The position numbers and the translations under genes were made by a program. Below, piece by piece: positions 11,437 to 23,300 of a stretch of DNA of 64,000 nt (the stretch's first letter is position 1; the number at the start of each line of letters is the position of its first letter). Location of the stretch: assembly GCA_037039685.1 (NCBI GenBank), contig JAWNGF010000002.1, forward strand, positions 5,146,001 to 5,210,000, in the 5' to 3' direction. This stretch comes from Ceratobasidium sp. AG-K (lineage: Eukaryota > Basidiomycota > Agaricomycetes > Cantharellales > Ceratobasidiaceae). The notes beneath the pieces were generated by a model. The model saw only the letters and a list, made by a program, of their open reading frames with translations. It was not told the DNA's origin and did not search any database.

Positions 11437-12247
11437 AAACGGCCTTCTCAATCTCGTTGACTTCGCTTTTGTTCTGTAAAGTGACGAGGTTGAGTTGTGT
11501 AGGCGGTGGTTCAATACAATCATATTCTGGAAAATTTACGCACAACAAACCTACAATAGATCCACGAATACTAGGGAGAGATAAGGCCGGCTACCATTTC
11601 TACCATACCGCTGATGACTTTAAGGGTATGCACGGTGATACCTGGGACTAAACCACTGCATAGTCAGCCCTTAGCGATCAGGGCTGGAGGGTGAGCAAGG
11701 CGCTTATAATTGCACCTGGAAACATATTTCTCAGCCATCCCTGACCTCGGTCATGCTATCGATTTTTGACTAGTAGATAATGAGAAGATGCAGCAGCATT
11801 TTATTTCAGTCGCCTATTCCTGGGCCATGGTACTAGTTCATTTGCATGTACCACTGTATCATGCGGATTGCGGCGAGTGGATGTATGCATCGACGGTGGC
11901 TATGCAGTCTAGACCTTCGAGTTCCGGCGAATGTCTCGCCGTTTTGTCGGAGGAAGCCGCCAGACTCAATCATGCATGCAAGAAAGGACTTTGTTCTATG
12001 CTGTCACGCGGTCTCTGTCTATGCCAAGCCGTCCTTTGGATAAAAAATTGCCCTCCTGGTAGGGAACCCGATTCGTTGTTTTGAAATCGTAGTTGTCACA
12101 GAATACTGTGCGTTGGATTCCAGTTCTCGGCGTAATATCTTCTTGATACCCCACCGCTCGTTACGTGCCAGGGCAGAGCGGGATTCACTATAAAACATTC
12201 TAATGGTCTGGGTGGAACCTAGCGTTTTATCACATCCGACTTTTCCA
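11437..12247. other. intergenic; promoter of first CE1 esterase
   Basis: 811 bp without a recognisable gene. A TATAAAA box at 12189-12195 lies 53 bp before the esterase ATG. Frames such as that at 11788-12084 show no domain. Confidence 0.55.
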
Positions 12248-13500
12248 ATGAAGGCTGTGATCTCGTACTTTGCCTGCGTCGCCTTCGCTCGAAGTGTCGC
12301 AGCTGTTGCTGTGTGGGGTCAGTGCGGTGTAAGTATGTTAATACCATATCTATGAATTGTAACTGAGTGTCGACGATACAGGGAGCTGGATATACTGGCT
12401 CAACGGTCTGCGAAAACTCTGTCTGCGTCAAATCAAACGACTGGTACTCACAGTCAGTATTGCGAATGTTATCTAGCAATATAGTCTCACATACTCTCGC
12501 GTCGTAGATGTCTCCCTACCTCTGCTGTTACTACCTCCAGTGTTACAGTCACTGGGTCTACTAGCACAACAGTCACTAGCCGGACTACAACATCTTCGGG
12601 ACCCATACCTACCGGAGGTGCAGACATTCCGAGAGGAGTATTAACTCAGGTGAATCAACGAAATCACTACTGTTGATGAGCATAACTGACGCCAATAAAT
12701 AGCTGACAAACTTTGGGAGTAACCCAACTAACGTCGAGGTATATGCGTACGTTCCGACTTCCCTCAAGTCCAAACCGGCCCTACTTGCCGCACTTCACTG
12801 GTGCGGTGGTAGCGCACAGGCCTATTACTCCGGAACTCAATACAAGTCCTTTGCGGATCGGTACGGATTTATCATCCTGTACCCGACAGCGCCTGACGGC
12901 ACCAAGTGCTGGGACGTCCACACCAACGAGACACTCACCCACAACGCCGGTGGAGACTCGCTCGCCATTGCAAATGGAATTCGTTATCTCACCACCCAGT
13001 TCAACGTTGACACCAACAGAGTCTTTGCGACTGGTACATCTTCCGGCGGCATGATGACCAACGCCCTAGCTGGCGCTTACCCAGACCTGATCCGTGCTGG
13101 TGCTGCGTTTGCAGGTGTTCCATATGGCTGCTTTGCAGGTCCCACTATGTGGAACGGCGAGTGTTCAACTGGACAGTCAATCAAGACCCCTCAAGAGTGG
13201 GGTGATCTTGCTCGGTCTGGCTATCCTGGTTACACGGGTCCGCGCCCCAAGATGCAGATATGGCACGGGTCAAATGACACGGGTGTGCACACCCAGAACT
13301 TCTACGAGGCAGTTAAGCAGTGGACGAACGTATTTGGGGTTAACCAAACGCCCACAGCTACGACGCAAAACTGGCCACTTGCCAACTGGGTACGAACCGA
13401 CTATGGTCCGAATGTCCAGGCAATTATTGCCAATGGTATCGGGCACGATATACCCCTCCAGGAAGCTCAAGTCATTCAGTGGTTCGGTTTGGATCAGTGA
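12248..13500 (+). CDS. secreted CE1 carbohydrate esterase (acetylxylan/feruloyl type) with N-terminal CBM1, 363 aa
   Basis: CE1 esterases remove acetyl or feruloyl groups from plant hemicellulose outside the cell. Exons are 12248-12328, 12382-12452, 12508-12649 and 12703-13500. The order is signal peptide (MKAVISYFACVAFARSVAAVA), CBM1 (WGQCG then GYTGSTVCENSVC, WYSQCLP), a Ser/Thr linker and the catalytic domain from residue 99. The expected catalytic triad is visible: Ser211 in GTSSGGMM, Asp290 in WHGSNDT and His346 in GIGHDIP. The domain also has ALHWCGG, YGFIILYP and PYGCFAGP, as in PHB-depolymerase-like CE1 enzymes. Acetyl versus feruloyl specificity cannot be read by eye. It is the first of two tandem copies; a TATA box lies 53 bp upstream. 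Confidence 0.9.
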
Positions 13501-14274
13501 AGGGGACGCATATATGTACTTGTTTGTCAGTTCCTGTGTATCCTGTCTTGTGGATCAATGAATGTTCCGTCTGAGCATCACGCGCCCCTGTTGAGAGTAG
13601 ATCTAGTGCACTTGCGTGGTTTGGAATTATCCAAAAAGCTTCAATCCTATCAATTAAATGTGGACGAATGGCTTGGGGGCTCTATATTGAAGCAATCTCA
13701 TGAATTCTGGCCAAAATATTGCATTTCACTGTATCAGCGCACCGCGTTCGGCCCGTGTTATCGAATACATTGACGACTGGTATAGCGCAGCCCCAAACTT
13801 ACCACCGTATCCGAGTCATGGGCCATAATGAGTGCCGATCCAAATATGGCAATAGTTTGACTGGAATCAGCACGTGTATGCGCCATCAATTTAGCGGTAT
13901 AGCAGTCCCCCACCTGATAGATACCTCGCTGTTTCGTCGGAAGAAATCGGTAAATAATTAAATTTTAGATTTGGTCACTCAGTTCGAGCTGGGGACGTAC
14001 TGTCATGTGCACATTCCCTCGTTCAGTCAGGCTAGCTTGTTGGCAGGGAATTTGGCTTCACGGGGTGGATTCCCATTCGCCCAAGCGTATCGCAGGTGAA
14101 GCGAAGTGATGATGCGAAGGCCCACGCTGTGGTTCATACTAGAGATGACCGCGAACGGAAATTTTCGGGGAATTATATTCTGTCCTTCCCCCAATTGCTA
14201 CGTGTCCAACGTAGAAAGATGTATAAAGTTGGTCGCAAGTTGCTGAACAAGTCAATACGACCCTTACTACCCCA
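13501..14274. other. spacer between the tandem esterases
   Basis: 774 bp with no gene. TATAAA at 14222-14227 lies 48 bp before the second esterase ATG, nearly the same spacing as in the first copy. A CACGTG core is near 13871. Confidence 0.5.
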
Positions 14275-15540
14275 ATGCGAACTTCACTTTCGTACCTTGC
14301 TTGTGTTGCCCTTGGGGCTCGAAGCGTTGCGGCTGTTGCTTTATGGGGCCAATGTGGTGTAAGCTGGCCCCAAAGAACTTGTTACCTATCATAACTAACC
14401 ACGGTTGGTAGGGTGTCGGATATACTGGGTCGACTGTGTGCGAGAACTCTGTCTGCACCAAGGTGAACGATTGGTACTCCCAGTCAGTACTTTTTATAGT
14501 AAAAAGGAAGCTATGAGCTCATATAGCTCAAATCTGGACCAGATGCCTTGCCGGCTCCGTCGTCACAACCACAGCGACTGGGGTCAGCACAAGCGCCACC
14601 ATTAGCACCACCCGGACCACTACATCGTCGGGGCCGGTACCTACAGGAGGCGCAAACATCCCCAGGGCCACATTTACCAAGGTATTTACCAGTTACTAAA
14701 TGTGGGAGTGGTGAGGATTCTGAATGAGTATGAGTTTAGATTTCCGACTTTGGGAGCAACCCGACGAACGTCGAAATCTACGCTTATGTCCCTACCACCC
14801 TCAAAGCCAAACCTGGCCTCCTCGTAGCACTCCACTGGTGCTCTGGTACGGCTCAAGACTATTATTCTAGCACCCTATACAAGACGTACGCCGATCAGTA
14901 TGGCTTCATCGTCATCTACCCGGATGCACCCGATAGTAGCCAATGCTGGGATGTCCATAGCGCCGAGACGCTTACCCATGATGCCGGCGGAGACTCACTC
15001 GGTATTGCTAGCGCAATCCGCTACTTCACCGCTCAATACAGCGTTGACACCAACAAAGTCTTTGCGACCGGCACTTCTTCCGGTGCTATGATGACCAACG
15101 TTCTAGCTGGTGCTTACCCAGACCTGATCCGTGCTGGTGCTGCATTTGCAGGTGTTCCTTACGGCTGCTTCGCCGGGCCAACCATGTGGAACATGGAATG
15201 CTCTACTGGGCAGTCAATCAAGACTCCTCAGGAGTGGGGCAATCTTGCTCGGTCTGGCTATCCTGGTTACACGGGCCCGCGCCCCAAGATGCAGCTCTGG
15301 CACGGCTCGAACGATACAGTTCTCCACACCCAGAACTACTATGAAGAAATCAAGCAGTGGACGAACGTGCATGGCGTGAGCCAAACGGCTACGGCTGTGG
15401 TTCAAAACTGGCCGCTCGCCAACTGGGTTCGGAGTGATTATGGCCCCAATGTCATGGGAATTTTCGCCAACGGAGTTGACCACGGCGGCATTTACGTACA
15501 GGCGCTCCAGGTTCTCGAGTTCTTTGGCTTGAACCAGTAA
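14275..15540 (+). CDS. second secreted CE1 carbohydrate esterase with CBM1, 364 aa
   Basis: Tandem paralog of the preceding gene with identical architecture and intron positions: exons 14275-14358, 14412-14482, 14543-14681 and 14740-15540. The signal peptide (MRTSLSYLACVALGARSVAA) leads into CBM1 (LWGQCG, GYTGSTVCENSVC, WYSQCL), a Thr/Ser linker and the esterase domain. The triad falls at the same residue numbers as in copy 1: Ser211 (GTSSGAMM), Asp290 (WHGSNDT), His346. The context of the histidine differs (GVDHGGIY instead of GIGHDIP), which may change substrate access. Two blocks are almost identical to copy 1 at the DNA level while flanking parts differ more, suggesting conversion between copies. 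Confidence 0.9.
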
Positions 15541-15896
15541 TCGCAATGTTGGTTCATACTATGTGTGAGATCATGTAGCCTTTGCAGTGTAACTCGCACG
15601 CATGAGCGCATACTTTGAATAGATCAAGCTTCCCAAGATCACACCCCACAAGGCCCCTCTCAAGAATAAGCTTCGTTCGGATTCATAGTATAACTTTTGA
15701 CCACCCGTGTTGCTGAGCTCAGAGGCGGTCGCATATACAGTACAATTTGTCCAGCAACCACTGGCAATTCGAGCGCCCCACAAGAATACTTGAGTCTTAC
15801 AACAATGTGCCGAACTAAGATCGAGATTTCAGTTAATTAACTACGATAACGGTATAGATTCGCAGCTCAATGCGTTCCATTTCAACGGTTGCGACT
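15541..15896. other. intergenic, convergent 3' ends
   Basis: 356 bp between the stop codons of the second esterase and the phosphoribosyltransferase. No gene seen. Confidence 0.5.
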
Positions 15897-17107
15897 TTAA
15901 GCGCTCTTAGCTTGTAGCTTCCGTCCAAGCTCCGCCATACGATCGTGTTCATACACATCCCTGTGTGAAAGTTGAATCAGTAAGAATACGTAAGAACAGG
16001 TCTACAGGTAAACGTACTTCATCTCCCAAGGGTAATCGACTACGTTTTACCAATGATTGTTATTCAACAAAAACGGTAGTAGCGGGCATGTTACTTACAC
16101 CAAACGTCCTCGATGTCTTCTCCAGAGAAGTAAGGAATGTCAGCGGGGAGCGATCCCTTCTTAGGTTTGAGTTTGTTATGAACTAATTAAGGCAGCTCAG
16201 CTAATCGGCTTGGCACAAGTGTAAAGACTGGACGTGCCTACGAAGATGCCAAACTTGGGCCTCATGGCCTCCCTCTCAGACTCAGGCAAGAGCTATGGTG
16301 GTTTAAGTTTGTCGACCAGGTCAACAGGTAGATACACTCACAAGGAGTTCCTTTTCAACATCTTTTTGGAGTTCACGCACGGCGTACCTATCGAACAAGC
16401 CATATCAGGCCAACTGAGGCTGTATTCACGAGCTAGGTTACGTACTGGAGTGTGGTTCGCGAGTCATCAACTTCGTCCTGAGTTATACGAAGTGAGCCCC
16501 CAAGTTATACTGGTCGTGCGCTACTTACGACGATCAATACCCTCCGTCCCAAAAGCGTCTTGGTTTCTGGTCCACTATAGATTCTTCAGCACACACTAAA
16601 TATGGGAGTGACAGCTACTGACAGCCATTGGGTACGAACAACCTCATTCGCCATCTGTTCCTCGGAGGTCGATGGCAACTCTTCATAAAGCGACAATCCA
16701 ATAGCTTGAATGCTGATATTCCTCTTGGATTGAGGGTGTTTCAAGAATGTACGCTGATACCATCATTGTAGGGGGGCTCCAAATATAAGGCGCCAAGTGA
16801 CTCACTAGGACCCGTGCAGGGAAGAATCCACTTGATCGAAGTTGAGCAGACACAGTGATACACAAACAAGACAACCTACCCGCCACCTATGAAAATATCA
16901 ACACCCTGCATCATGCAGACGTTTGTACGGGCTTACCAATGGCAACAAACAAATCTGGTGCATACTCTTTTTCAATTCGCTCCGCCGCCTTGCCAATCAG
17001 CTACCCCAATCTCAGATAAACAAATGCTCTGGTTCATTTGGTGGTAGACACACCATGTGGATCTCGTTGTATGTCGCACGCATGTGGCCATCGTGTTCCT
17101 CAGGCAT
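15897..17107 (-). CDS. HPT1: HPT1-type hypoxanthine/xanthine-guanine phosphoribosyltransferase, 209 aa
   Basis: Transfers ribose-5-phosphate from PRPP to hypoxanthine, guanine or xanthine (purine salvage). Twelve exons: 17054-17107, 16937-17000, 16880-16886, 16806-16830, 16623-16753, 16529-16574, 16446-16477, 16342-16387, 16238-16292, 16099-16182, 16018-16039 and 15897-15960; the sum is exactly 210 codons. The protein shows AIGGGGFFPARVLRTFLK, LSLYEELPS, RTQWL, the PRPP loop VLIVDEVDDSRTT (about residues 106-118), GIFVVHNKLKPKK, DYPWEMK and RMAELG, in the same order as yeast Hpt1. Exon 3 is only 7 nt (GTGGCGG) and supplies two of the conserved glycines. The intron at 16183-16237 fits only as GC-AG (TAG/GCACGT); the GT just before it would break the frame. 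Length is near the yeast protein's 221 aa. Confidence 0.92.
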
Positions 17108-17508
17108 GTTCGGAGAGGTAGTAGTGAGATGAAGGAGGTAGATGGGTATGAGCGGAGTTGCATTGGCTCACCCCGGAATCCGCCAGATAAAGATGTGCAA
17201 AAATCTACGTCACGTGGTCATGTCGATCGCCTATGGCTTCAAATCTTCCATGCCCGGCTATGACCGGTCTTGACATTTTCCGCGCTGTCGGCCGCTACGC
17301 ACCTATCATCACCACGTGAGTGTTTATTACACAAGCGAGTAGGCGAAAGTGGAGAAAGTTGAAGACTCCGTCAATTGGAACGAGCGCCCAGCGCCAGTCA
17401 ATATGATCACGTGAATTCCCGAGTGAAGGCAGCTCGGCTTACAGGTGACGACATCTTTCCGAGTGTGAGCGACCACAAAGTCTTTACTCGATCTTGCTAC
17501 ATACAATA
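17108..17508. promoter_or_regulatory. bidirectional promoter HPT1-FIS1 with three CACGTG cores
   Basis: 401 bp between divergent starts. CACGTG cores occur at 17211-17216 (TCACGTGG), 17313-17318 (CCACGTGA) and 17408-17413 (TCACGTGA), all fitting a TCACGTGR consensus on one strand or the other. This is the densest cluster of the motif in the window. Confidence 0.6.
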
Positions 17509-18239
17509 ATGCCAACGGATCTCCCATACGCGGCTGACGCAGAAGTATCCTTGACTCCGGAGGAGCTAGCTGTGAGTTGATGGTTATCAGTGTTGCGCAG
17601 TTCCAGGGCACACCTAATTCAATACTGGCCGGCACTGACACGCTCTACGTTCGTAGGTTCTACGGATTCAGTACGAGAAAGAGTTGAGTCAGGGATATGT
17701 ATCAGTCCAGACAAAGTTCAACTATGCGTGGGGATTGGTGAAGAGCGAGAGGCGAGACCATCAGGTGGAGGGTGTACAGCTACTCCTCGGTAAGTGGCAC
17801 AGCGGTTTATAGATAACATTGCTAAATAATTAATGAGAATAGAAATATACCGAGCGGAACCTGGACGTCGACGAGAGTGCTTGTATTATCTAGCATTGGG
17901 GCACTTCAAGATGGGCAACTTGGAGGACGCTAGGAAATTTAACGGTACGTTCGCGATTACACACCACACGAATTATTGCCGATCGAGAATCGAATCATTC
18001 AATCCAGCACTTCTATTGAGCAAAGAGCCAACGAACATGCAGGCCCAGAGTTTGGCTCAGCTCATCGACAAAAGTACCGCACGAGGTAATTATTTCCGGT
18101 CCAGCCACGTGATATACATTATTTCTAACCTGTGGTGGCTCGAATCACAGACGGGTATATTGGGATGGGAATCGCAGGAGGCGCAGCGGTACTTGGGGCC
18201 GTCTTGCTTGCAGGTCTGATTCGTCGCAACCGACACTAA
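17509..18239 (+). CDS. FIS1: FIS1 mitochondrial/peroxisomal fission adaptor, 154 aa
   Basis: Fis1 is a tail-anchored outer-membrane protein that recruits the dynamin machinery for organelle division. Exons are 17509-17571, 17657-17789, 17843-17944, 18008-18085 and 18151-18239. The TPR-like core is clear: [47 protein letters not shown] and DARKFN. The last exon encodes a hydrophobic tail anchor ([20 protein letters not shown]) followed by a basic RRNRH end, as expected for outer-membrane targeting. Length matches the family's about 150 aa. It is divergent from HPT1. Confidence 0.95.
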
Positions 18240-18562
18240 ACTATTGTGCCCATACCTTGAAATATTCTACAGCTGCAGGGCCGTTGCTGTCGTCGTTTCA
18301 AGGATCTCCCGCTGGATAGACCTGAAGCCCAATGCCGACCCGAAATACATACCTTGTAACCTCCGATCCAACCATCGTTTTATGTCTTACCCCTCTGCTG
18401 TCATCATTTGTAGTAATATATTGGGCGACTGAGGGATGCAATATAAAAATGTCACAAAATGAAATACAGTTGCCAAATGGCCCAAAGCAAGATTGAGTCC
18501 TCCCAGAAAGCGTAACCGGGTATACCAGTGTAGTGAGCATATCTTTTTCATAAACGTGATAA
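18240..18562. other. intergenic, convergent 3' ends
   Basis: 323 bp between the FIS1 stop and the M50B-like stop. No gene seen; it should hold both polyadenylation regions. Confidence 0.5.
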
Positions 18563-20079
18563 TCATCGTGTCGGGAGGAAGTGAGCTGTTAGGCAGATTA
18601 GCTCCCGTGCATTTATGATCGTTGAGGGCGCTTACCAGCCTCTTCCTGCATCTCGGCTTTCATTGAAAACGTCAGTGTCGGAACAGAGAGATTTGAAATC
18701 AAATATTTACCTGGTGTCCGCTACCCAAACGAGGCAGTTAGCACACTTTCTCAGTCAAGGATGAACGAAAAGCTCACCTTGAAAACCGCAATCCCAACCA
18801 ACATCATCGCAATAAACACTAGTGCGCTTAGAGTAAACCAGCCCGTCGCCCAATCTAATAAAAGCGCATGAGCGAAACCCAATCAAGGCGACGCTAACCA
18901 CTCACAGTGGGCAGGCACCTTGGGATAAAGCAGGCTAAATTGAGTGGCATCGGAATCGTTTTGCTTCTTGAAGAAGCGGTCGTCGGTAAAGTCCCAGACT
19001 ACGAAGAATATACTAGCGGGGTCCAGGTCGTTAAAAAAAGCAGCAACTCGGACTTTGAAACAACGCGCTATACCTCATAATCCCCAAGAATAGGCAATAA
19101 TATCTCAGCGCATCCCTGACCGACGATAATATTAATGAGCTTCTAGGGGGTTGGGAGATACCAACTCACGCATGATCAATGAACCAGAACCCAATAAGTA
19201 ACCCCTCATAGACGAATATCAATATAATCGTGAATACGTCCCGCACCAGGATGAGCGGCATCGCCAACCCAATCGCCACAGGAAACGACGCAACCTTCGC
19301 AATAAGTGTATCCCAGCCCGCAATGATCAGCCCCGCACCAAGAACTGTGGACCCAAGGTACCCTAGAATACAACAAGCAAACGTGTTAGAGCGAAGCCAA
19401 AGGAGCGAATTCGAATGCGCTCACCGGCCGCTAGAATTGTTGGAGGATGTCCCCCCTCTACACGTGTGCACCCTCCAGTATTGGGGTCAATGGATACACT
19501 ACGGATTTAACAAGTGTACACATCAGGGATGTGGGAATTTAGCTAACCGCTGACTTGCGCGAAACAGAGCACAATCAGCGCACCTTGTTATTCGACCACC
19601 CGTGAATATAGCCTATAGTGGGGTGATAGGCTTAGGATCTAGGATATGTTCAAGGCGGATCATTACTTACAGCAGCCATATGACAGAATTCATGCCATCC
19701 AATCGTAAAGAGCTGCCAACCAGCACGTTCATTTCAACCTCTCCAGGAACTCCACCTGGATGGAACCCACCTTGAGCGGGTTGATCATCGTACGGGCGCC
19801 CGGAATATGCCATACTGCAGAAATAACAACTACCCCAATCGTCATTAAATTCATCCCGGGAATCAAGCTTTGAGACCGTGGCTCACCGAGAAACACGATA
19901 GAAGCGTACAAAACAATAGCCTAGACTCACAAAAGCCAGCCACGAGTTAACACGTGCATGACACGCCTTGGAGATAGCCCAAATGCACCACTTACCTGTT
20001 CTTGAGTGGGATTGAGGACCGGTCGCGATGTCCCAGTGGCTGAGGCGATGGGGGGCCGTGTGATGGAGGGAGCGGACAT
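18563..20079 (-). CDS. M50B-like membrane metallopeptidase, 264 aa
   Basis: This fungal family resembles site-2-type zinc proteases with several membrane spans; its substrate is unknown. Thirteen exons: 19996-20079, 19887-19920, 19771-19829, 19671-19712, 19584-19612, 19425-19498, 19170-19362, 19074-19115, 18906-19012, 18778-18854, 18711-18720, 18636-18656 and 18563-18585 (265 codons). The zinc motif HEFCH is at about residues 66-70 (IGWHEFCHMAA), followed by SVSIDPNTGGCTRVEGG and GYLGSTVLGAGLII. At least four hydrophobic segments follow, then WDFTDDRFFKKQNDSDA and the typical short end HFLPTR. Exons of 10, 21 and 23 nt close the gene. The intron at 19830-19886 is 57 nt, in frame and stop-free, but its removal fits the first membrane helix better. 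Confidence 0.88.
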
Positions 20080-20307
20080 GGCACGAGGATGGGGTGGGAT
20101 TAGATTCGAGGGATCTGGCCGATTTATGGCCGCTGGAGATTCGTGTAGAGAAAATCTGGGTTCGCCTCAAGGCGCAAGGCTCATGGTTGTTTGGGTGCAT
20201 CATAACACGCGCTCACGTGGTCTACATAGCCACACTGGTAAACAAACTACCCTATATTGATCCACAGGCCTAATGAAAATACATCTATACTGTAGATTCT
20301 TCAGAGA

Positions 20308-23300
20308 TTACTTTCCAACTGTTTCATCCTCGCTTCCAGACGCCATAGTTCTCGTATTCAGCTCCCTCCTTCCGAATGCGCTTGCGTTTGTGCGCCCAAC
20401 CCGCCCACGGGGAGCATAATCGCTTGGGTTTGCCTGCATGTGAGGCCGGTCGATGCTAGACACAGAGCTCCGACTCTCGGTGCGTGGGTTATGCGTAGGT
20501 GCAGCTGGAGGCGGAGTCGGCGAAGTCGAGCTTCCGGGCGGAGCACGAGGGCCTTTGGCGACCAGGCGCGGCCCACGCAGCTGTCCGCGGGTGGTGCCTG
20601 AGGGAGTACGCGAGAGCGAGCCCTCAATTGGAGGAGAGGCTGCTCGAATAGCAGGTGAAGCAGGAGTCGAGCCCGCATTCTCACCAGGGGGCGAGATGGG
20701 GCTTTCACCAGGACCCGCAACCGGTGTTGGTGGTTGTACGACAATACCGCCAGCCCCAGGAACGCCTAGGCCGGGCTCGTCATCCTTGGGCTCAGCAAAA
20801 CTGGGACGTTCATCTTTGGGTTCTGCGAACGCAGGGCGTGGAGGCTCGCCAGGGTCTGCAAATGCGGGACGAGGGGGTGGCGGACCAGGAGCCACAAACC
20901 CACTGGCAGGCGGCGAGATGATCTCCTCACTTGGTTTCTCAGGAATACTTGGCCTTCGACCGACATTCGAGCCTGCCCTTGTCCTTCCGGTTTGGTTTGC
21001 ATGCTGGCCTCCAATAGTTTACGTGGGTCTTGTAGCTGAGCACTGCGCCTGTTGATGCGCTCGTCGAAAGGTTTGGTGCGTTTGCGCTGAGGCACGGCAC
21101 GTGCGACCTCGCGCTTCTTCTTGACGATCGTCGGAGGAAGGATCTCCTCGTAACGCTCGATGAGGTCAACCACAAGCACTGAACGAAACAGTTATTCAAT
21201 GAGCAAGAAATTGTAGATTGAGGCTTACGTTTGGGGTGCCTGTCCTGGATTGACAGCTCGTTTTCCACCTTGGGACGCATAAACACTGCATACATGTCAG
21301 TTTTATTTTTGTTCCCAATTCGCGACACTTACTTCTTCCAAGTGACAACCCGAGCTTGGCAACGAACACGTCTTTGGACTCTTCTGCTCCTTCCGTAGAC
21401 TCGGCAAGGCTGTTCGCTGGTCAGTCCCAGCACACTCGATAAAACATCAAAACTCACTCCTTCAAGTGCTTGATGACTGTATCGAGCACCAGCAAGTTCA
21501 CCTTTGGTAACTTGATCAGCACGGTCTGTAAGTCTTCCACCCGACGATCCTCGGTTTGAGAAGCTCCGACTAATACCGGCGTTAGCATACACACACAAAT
21601 CAGTTCGCAAACATACCAGAAGGATAAACCTTGCGCAACTCATCCCACGTCTCCCAAAGACCCAGCGGAGGGTTCAACTCAGGAACCACAGCTGCATTAC
21701 CAGAATTAAAGCTATTCCATCTATCATGCGGGTATGTGCGCACCTTGGTCGTAGCAGCCAGTACAGGGGCATCGTATTTCCCAAGCAACTCGGTGGGAAT
21801 GGCTTGATCGCTCGGCACCTCGTTGATCGCCTCACGGAGGCGGTGCGACGCAGTCAGTGGCACTTCGTAAATCCACGTCCGGCGCCGCTCCTCGTCGCTC
21901 TCGAGACTAGAATACTTCTCTTGTAATGCGCTCAACAGTGCTGTAATCACGCCTGGAATCGCATCTGAGCCTGTTTCCCCCTCTCCCCACGCAGCAGCAC
22001 CCCATTTGCCGAGGTCGAGTCCAAAGTGGCCGTCTGTCACGTACTCTCCCAAGTTGCGAGACTCAAAGAGGTGTGCAGTGGGCCGGAACGGACCGGTGCG
22101 CGCATGCTCAATGAGGGCCGTGGCGTCTGTTTCGGGGGTGAACGAATCAATCAAGGGTTTGCTCCGATTGATCGAGGCAGTCAACGCTGTAGGAAGGGTC
22201 GACAGGGCCGCCTGGTACTGTTGCAAGACTATCGAGGTGGTCAATAACCACGTTATCCAGCTATATATGTGCATTTACCTGTCTTGACTGCCCTCAAGCG
22301 CTCAACCTCCCACCGATTCATAACCTTGAGTGCTTCTTCAACCTTTTCCTCAAGACCGAGGCGCTGCTTGTCAAGGTTCTTCACGCCAGCACGGTAAGCG
22401 CGTTCCGCAACATCGGCCTCGTTCCGTGCGCGAATGTGAGGCGGGTCGGCAGGGGTATTTACGTTCTTCACAGCCCGTTGGATAAAGTTCATGACCGAGC
22501 CTGAACGCTTGGCCAAGTTTGAGGCGGGTGACAGAAGTGACGGCGAGGGCGCAGTCTTATCCGCTGAGGTTGGAGGCTGGAGCGATGCACGCAGCTCGGC
22601 TTCGAGATTGAAGGCCTACAACGTATGACCAATCGTTAATCTCAAGTAATACAAATTATATGCGTCGAATATTACCTTTGGCCTAAACTGGTAAAGAGCT
22701 GCCTGGGAATCTTCAAACGCATTGCCTAGTTCTCCAACTCTCCTCAGTAGGTTTTCACGCTCTGTCAAATCGCGCGCAGCCTCTTCGGCACGCTCGACGC
22801 TATCTCCAAGTCCAGGAACTTTTGCCTTCAAAAAATCGACGAAATCCGCGCCTGTGAAGCAATTCTCGTAGTTCCCGATCAGTGGAAGCTTGAGTGTGGT
22901 GGTTTTGAGCTCCTTGGACGCCTGAAGCAAAAGGGCTGATACCGCTGCCGGTGACAGTGCCAATCCCGCAAGTAGGATCGGTGGTAAAGGTTGGCTACCG
23001 GATGGAATATCAAGCTTAGGCGGCATCGCAGGGGACATGGGAGGTGGAGAAGAAACTTCTGGAGGCGGAGATGTCGCACGACCTTTACCCTTGTCGACTT
23101 TGGGCTCGGCGGTGGCGGTCTCAGTGGTTGAAGTAGCAACCGAAGCCCCATCCGAGGCGACGCTGTTACCACGTGAAGGCGAAGCACCTAGAGTCTGGAG
23201 GATGCGATCCGAGACGGTACCGGTACGCGACGGTGTAGTAGGCTTGAGTCGAGGAGAGGTGTAGGCATCACCGAGGTTCTGATGCGGAGCGAATTTGGCA

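Noticed and set aside
11457..11651. Frame ending in KGMHGDTWD after the CBM1 cassettes, possibly a catalytic remnant
   Set aside because: No splice phase joins it to the linker exon and no family is recognised.
20453..21055. 200-codon plus-strand Gly/Pro-rich frame
   Set aside because: Antisense of the Pro-rich RGD2 tail; low complexity only.
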